The notes under the pieces: generated by a model
The model's input: only the letters and a program-made list of their open reading frames with translations
The model's database searches: none
Told to the model about the DNA's origin: nothing
Assembly: GCA_965221585.1 (NCBI GenBank)
Contig: OZ244898.1
Coordinates: 2,232,001-2,296,000 of the forward strand
Origin: VXYK01 sp965221585
GTDB lineage: Bacteria > Actinomycetota > Acidimicrobiia > Acidimicrobiales > Aldehydirespiratoraceae
Reading direction: 5' to 3'
Length of the DNA stretch: 64,000 nt
Program-made: the position numbers and the translations under genes
Part shown: positions 61,300-64,000 of the stretch, piece by piece
Numbering within the stretch: position 1 is the stretch's first letter
How the letters are laid out: the number at the start of each line of letters is the position of its first letter

Positions 61300-62331
61300 A
61301 TGGCCACGTGTGCATTCATCTCATTTCGGTTGGGAATGACCGATGGAGTGTCGGTCGTGGCCCGCAACTGGCAACACGCGATCGAGCAGTTGGGGTTCGA
61401 GGTCATCACCGTCGCCGGTGAGGGACCCGTGGACCGGACAGTACCCGGACTGTCGATCACCGCGACAGATCCCCCATCACATACCGAACTTGCTGATGCG
61501 TTGAGGAGGGCGGACCTTGTCGTTGTGGAGAATCTCTGCACCATTCCGCTCAACCTCGAGGCGGCTCGGACAACCGCAGCAGTTCTGCGGGGACGGCCGA
61601 CAATAATGCACCATCACGACCCGCCCTGGCAGCGGGAGCGATACGCCCACGTCACCGAACTGCCGATCGACGACGGTGCCTGGCGCCACGTCACAATCAA
61701 CGACCTGACGCGACATCAGATGCAGGCCAGAGGCTTTCAAGCGACCTGCATCTACAACGGATTCTCTACCACCACGGGAGTCGGCGACCGCTCCGGTGTG
61801 CGCCAACGGCTCGGCTTGGCAACCGACGAACTCGTGATAGCGCACCCCGTTCGAGCTATTCCTCGCAAAAACGTCGCCCGCGCGATCGCCCTGTGCGAAT
61901 ACCTCGACGGCGCGTACTGGTTGTGGGGGCCGGCCGAAGACGGCTACGACAACGAACTCGAGCGACTCCTCGCCGGAGCTCGCTGCAGAGTGGTCCGCGG
62001 CACCAGCCGCGAAGCGGCGGTCGACCTGTACCAGGCCGCCGACGCCGTGGTGTTTCCATCGACTTGGGAAGGATTCGGCAATCCCCCGGTCGAAGCATCG
62101 ATTCATCGAGTGCCGGTTGCGGTCGCCGACTACCCGGTGGCCGCTGAACTTCGAAACCTGGGCTTCGAGTGGTACCCAACCGACGACCCCGAGCCGCTCA
62201 GAGAGGCGCTCCGCGACGGCGATCCCGACCGGATCGAACACAACCGCCGAGTCGCAGTCAAACATCTCTCGCTGTCGGTGATGACCTCTCGGATCGCCGC
62301 GCTGCTCGACGACGCCGGATGGCTACCGTGA
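61300..62331 (+). CDS. Glycosyltransferase family 4-like protein (GT-B fold)
   Basis: 343 aa from ATG 61300 (GTG 61291 also possible). The N-domain begins FISFRLGMTDGVSVVARNW; the C-domain has HPVRAIPRKNVARAIAL and the donor site FPSTWEGFGNPPVEASIHRV, where E-x7-E binds the nucleotide sugar. Acceptor and sugar unknown. Retaining GT-B enzymes of this type make envelope glycans or compatible solutes. Confidence 0.82.
   Translation: MATCAFISFRLGMTDGVSVVARNWQHAIEQLGFEVITVAGEGPVDRTVPGLSITATDPPSHTELADALRRADLVVVENLCTIPLNLEAARTTAAVLRGRPTIMHHHDPPWQRERYAHVTELPIDDGAWRHVTINDLTRHQMQARGFQATCIYNGFSTTTGVGDRSGVRQRLGLATDELVIAHPVRAIPRKNVARAIALCEYLDGAYWLWGPAEDGYDNELERLLAGARCRVVRGTSREAAVDLYQAADAVVFPSTWEGFGNPPVEASIHRVPVAVADYPVAAELRNLGFEWYPTDDPEPLREALRDGDPDRIEHNRRVAVKHLSLSVMTSRIAALLDDAGWLP
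62324..62329 (+). promoter_or_regulatory. Putative -10 for the small membrane protein gene (leaderless)
   Basis: TACCGT, 8 bases before ATG 62338, at the very end of the glycosyltransferase gene. Confidence 0.4.
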
Positions 62332-62337
62332 AGCATC

Positions 62338-62610
62338 ATGGCAACTGACCAGACGCCGGATCCCATACTCGTGCAACGTGCCCGCGCGGCCCGTTGGGCC
62401 ACGTTGGGCCAGCGTCTCGGCTACCTCCTGTTCGCATTCTCCATCGTGGCTTTCATCTTCGGGTTGATCACCGGATTCAGCGATGCCGTCTCACGAACAG
62501 TGATCTTCGGCGTAATCGCGGGCTCTGTCGTCCTGGCCCCGGCAATCATCGCCGGCTACGCGGTCAAAGCAGCGGTCCGCGACGACATCGAGCACGGCAG
62601 ACCGGTCTAG
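62338..62610 (+). CDS. Small two-helix membrane protein
   Basis: 90 aa, unrecognised. Helices at ~28-47 (YLLFAFSIVAFIFGLITGF) and ~53-76 (TVIFGVIAGSVVLAPAIIAG), both ends cytoplasmic by charge (RAARWAT before, KAAVRDDIEHGR after). Ends with a 4-base convergent overlap with the Nudix gene. Confidence 0.75.
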   Translation: MATDQTPDPILVQRARAARWATLGQRLGYLLFAFSIVAFIFGLITGFSDAVSRTVIFGVIAGSVVLAPAIIAGYAVKAAVRDDIEHGRPV

Positions 62611-63116
62611 ACGCGTCCGCCCAACTCGGCGGACGGGGTTATGTCGACCGGCTCGGAAGGAAGCTCTCCGGCAACGATCGCTGGAAGGAACTCGCGCAGA
62701 CGAACAGGAACGGTCGGCGTGTCGTTGTCGAGAATGTCGGTGAGTGTCCACCATTGGGCGCCGAGGAAAGCGGCAGCCTCAAGTGCTTCGAGTCCTCTGG
62801 GCCGATACTCGCCCCCGTCACACCAGGCCACGTGGATGTAATCGTCGGATTCGAAATGGTATCCACCGAAGTCGTACTCGGTCTGTTGCACCCAGACGCA
62901 CGGCCCCATTTCGACATCACCAATCCCGGTCTCCTCGTACAGCTCCCGCAGGGCGGCGGTGGCTGAATCCTCACCCCAACCGATCCCTCCGCCAGGGATC
63001 TCGAGCCACTCAGGCTTGTGTGGATCGATCGGATCCTCCGCTCGAATCAGGAAGATTCGACCGGCCCGATCAAGGAGAACACAGCGGGCGGCGGGGCGGC
63101 GAAGCGTGAACGGCAC
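62607..63116 (-). CDS. Nudix hydrolase
   Basis: 169 aa. The Nudix box is GGGIGWGEDSATAALRELYE followed by ETGI (GX5EX7REUXEEXGU). Cleaves a nucleoside diphosphate linked to some moiety; substrate unknown. GTG 63116 has TAGGAT 6 bases upstream. Confidence 0.92.
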   Translation of the reverse strand: MPFTLRRPAARCVLLDRAGRIFLIRAEDPIDPHKPEWLEIPGGGIGWGEDSATAALRELYEETGIGDVEMGPCVWVQQTEYDFGGYHFESDDYIHVAWCDGGEYRPRGLEALEAAAFLGAQWWTLTDILDNDTPTVPVRLREFLPAIVAGELPSEPVDITPSAELGGRV

Positions 63117-63122
63117 GAGTGG

Positions 63123-63128
63123 ATCCTA
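63123..63128 (-). promoter_or_regulatory. Putative -10 for the Nudix gene (leaderless)
   Basis: TAGGAT on the minus strand, 6 bases before GTG 63116. Confidence 0.45.
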
Positions 63129-63178
63129 ATGCGACGCGTGCATCCGGGCATATGTCGCCACCCGGGCAGGTCCCGCGA

Positions 63179-63184
63179 TAACAT
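63179..63184 (+). promoter_or_regulatory. Putative -10 for the Thr-rich protein gene (leaderless)
   Basis: TAACAT, 8 bases before ATG 63193. Confidence 0.4.
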
Positions 63185-63192
63185 CTCATCCG

Positions 63193-63633
63193 ATGCGACT
63201 TGAGTGGTGGCTACCGGTAATGCTCGCGACGGGGATGCTGATCGGGTACTACGCCCTACAGGACGATCCCGCGCCTCCTGCAACCACTCCGGCGACAACC
63301 ACGACCACAACCACAACGACCGCGGCGACCACCACGACGACGACAACCACGACTGTGGCTCGTGCCCCCGCGACCACGGCGGCACCGACGACAACCGCCG
63401 CGCCAACAACCACCGCCGCACCCGTAGTGACGGCACCGCCCCCAACCGCGGCGCCGACAACCACCGCCGCACCGACGACAACCGCCGCACCGACAACCAC
63501 CGCACCCGAGTATCCGGTCACAGGGCCCGACGGATACCCGAGCACCCGCCCGACGTCGCCTCCAGTCACCTACCCCGAGACCGGCGACGACGAGACGGAC
63601 GACGACGAGACGGACGAATCAGACTCGGCCTGA
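63193..63633 (+). CDS. Membrane-anchored Thr/Ala/Pro-rich stalk protein
   Basis: 146 aa. One uncleaved N-terminal helix (WWLPVMLATGMLIGYYAL), then poly-Thr runs (~34-54), repeats of TTAAPTTTAAP (~58-105), a Pro/Tyr/Gly part and an acidic end (DDETDDDETDE). It probably stands in the cell wall and could be O-mannosylated on Thr. No enzymatic domain. The composition makes homology calls unreliable, but start and stop are clear. Confidence 0.65.
   Translation: MRLEWWLPVMLATGMLIGYYALQDDPAPPATTPATTTTTTTTTAATTTTTTTTTVARAPATTAAPTTTAAPTTTAAPVVTAPPPTAAPTTTAAPTTTAAPTTTAPEYPVTGPDGYPSTRPTSPPVTYPETGDDETDDDETDESDSA
63283..63510 (+). repeat. Low-complexity ACC/ACG-rich coding tract
   Basis: Runs of Thr codons and short Thr-Ala-Pro repeats inside the stalk protein gene. 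Confidence 0.85.
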
Positions 63634-63643
63634 CGCGCCGCAA

Positions 63644-64000
63644 TCAGAGGCTGCGGACCAGGTCTCCGGCGGTGCCGGCGACTCGCCAGGAATCACAGCC
63701 GACAAGAACGGTCAGATCGTCGAGCGCCTGTCGCAAGCCCTCCACGACCTTGTCGCGGTCATGACCGGGTTCCGCGAACGCTCCTTTGACCAACAGAACT
63801 CCCGAGTTGCGGTCCGTCTTCAGGTCGACCCGGGCAACAATCTGGTCGCCCAACAAGAACGGCAGGACGTAGTAGCCGTAGATCCGTTTCGCAGCCGGTG
63901 TATAGATCTCGATCTTGTACTCGAAGTCGAACAGCCGCGCTCCGCGTTCGCGGCACCAGACGACCGGATCAAACGGAGACAGCAGCGTGCAGGCATCGAT
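63644..64000 (-). CDS. YcaQ-family winged-helix DNA glycosylase, C-terminal part (5' end outside window)
   Basis: 118 residues up to the stop codon at 63644, open through base 64000. LLSPFDPVVWCRERGARLFD, YKIEIYTPAAKRIYGYY and VLPFLLGDQIVARVDLK match the C-terminal region of the YcaQ/AlkX family, which unhooks DNA interstrand crosslinks. The catalytic QxR/Q region lies outside the window. Confidence 0.82.
   Translation of the reverse strand: MDACTLLSPFDPVVWCRERGARLFDFEYKIEIYTPAAKRIYGYYVLPFLLGDQIVARVDLKTDRNSGVLLVKGAFAEPGHDRDKVVEGLRQALDDLTVLVGCDSWRVAGTAGDLVRSL

Noticed and set aside
63283..63510. Thr-rich repeats as a CRISPR or non-coding satellite
   Set aside because: The units are short and coding, within an intact frame with a membrane anchor and acidic tail.

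Overview
The window is 64 kb of high-GC bacterial chromosome packed with genes: no gap between genes exceeds about 205 bases, and 4-base ATGA overlaps are common. No phage, insertion sequence, CRISPR array or rRNA was seen. A WhiB-family regulator, a PdtaS-like kinase, DUF3107, the phosphomutase/DUF3090/SCO1664 trio, a mycothiol-reductase relative and the hom-thrC-thrB-rho-rpmE-atp block point to an actinobacterium. A System I (Ccm) cytochrome c pathway, a class II fructose bisphosphatase and a DUF5317-like protein make the class Acidimicrobiia the most likely home (inference).

Layout. 1-4.7 kb: partial luciferase-like oxidoreductase, PAQR membrane protein, MFS transporter, WecA-like transferase. 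4.7-9.2 kb (minus): prfA-prmC-tsaC-rpiB-glyA, ending in the wecA-like gene. 9.2-12.4 kb: hydrolase, J-domain protein, an acidic protein with an internal duplication, and glpX. 12.5-20.3 kb (minus): complete F1Fo ATP synthase operon with its own -35/-10 promoter. 20.3-25.8 kb (minus): rpmE, rho, thrB, thrC, hom. 25.9-29.6 kb: a kinase-like protein without an N-lobe, lysA, argS, then tRNA-Arg(CCG). 30-33 kb: an ERG24-like sterol reductase homologue, an FrhB-like iron-sulfur flavoprotein and a mycothiol-dependent reductase homologue. 33.1-36.6 kb: a secreted SLH/RCC1/M6-protease protein. 36.6-43.2 kb: lipoprotein, uracil-DNA glycosylase, the phosphomutase trio, etfA-etfB, lipid kinase, GDPD. 43.3-49 kb: whiB-like gene, sensor kinase, DUF3107, mrp and a SufR-like regulator, a SixA-like phosphatase, an unknown protein. 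49-58.3 kb (minus): an intact ccmABCDEFGHI-type operon ending in a YceI/cytochrome c/copper-monooxygenase fusion. 58.4-64 kb: cell-envelope proteins, glycoside hydrolase, glycosyltransferase, Nudix hydrolase, Thr-rich stalk protein and a partial YcaQ-like gene.

The most striking observation is at 32443-33057. The gene matches mycothiol-dependent nitroreductases (Rv2466c type) from end to end, but the nucleophilic Cys of its CPWC motif is a TGA codon. A 9-bp hairpin with a G-first loop lies 22 bases after the TGA, where a bacterial SECIS element would be expected. I read it as a likely selenoprotein with a UPWC active site. It sits 4 bases downstream of the FrhB-like gene. The selenocysteine machinery itself is not in this window.

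Another recurrent signal is leaderless initiation: at least fifteen genes have a TANNNT -10 hexamer 6-8 bases before the start codon, so their transcripts should begin at the start codon.
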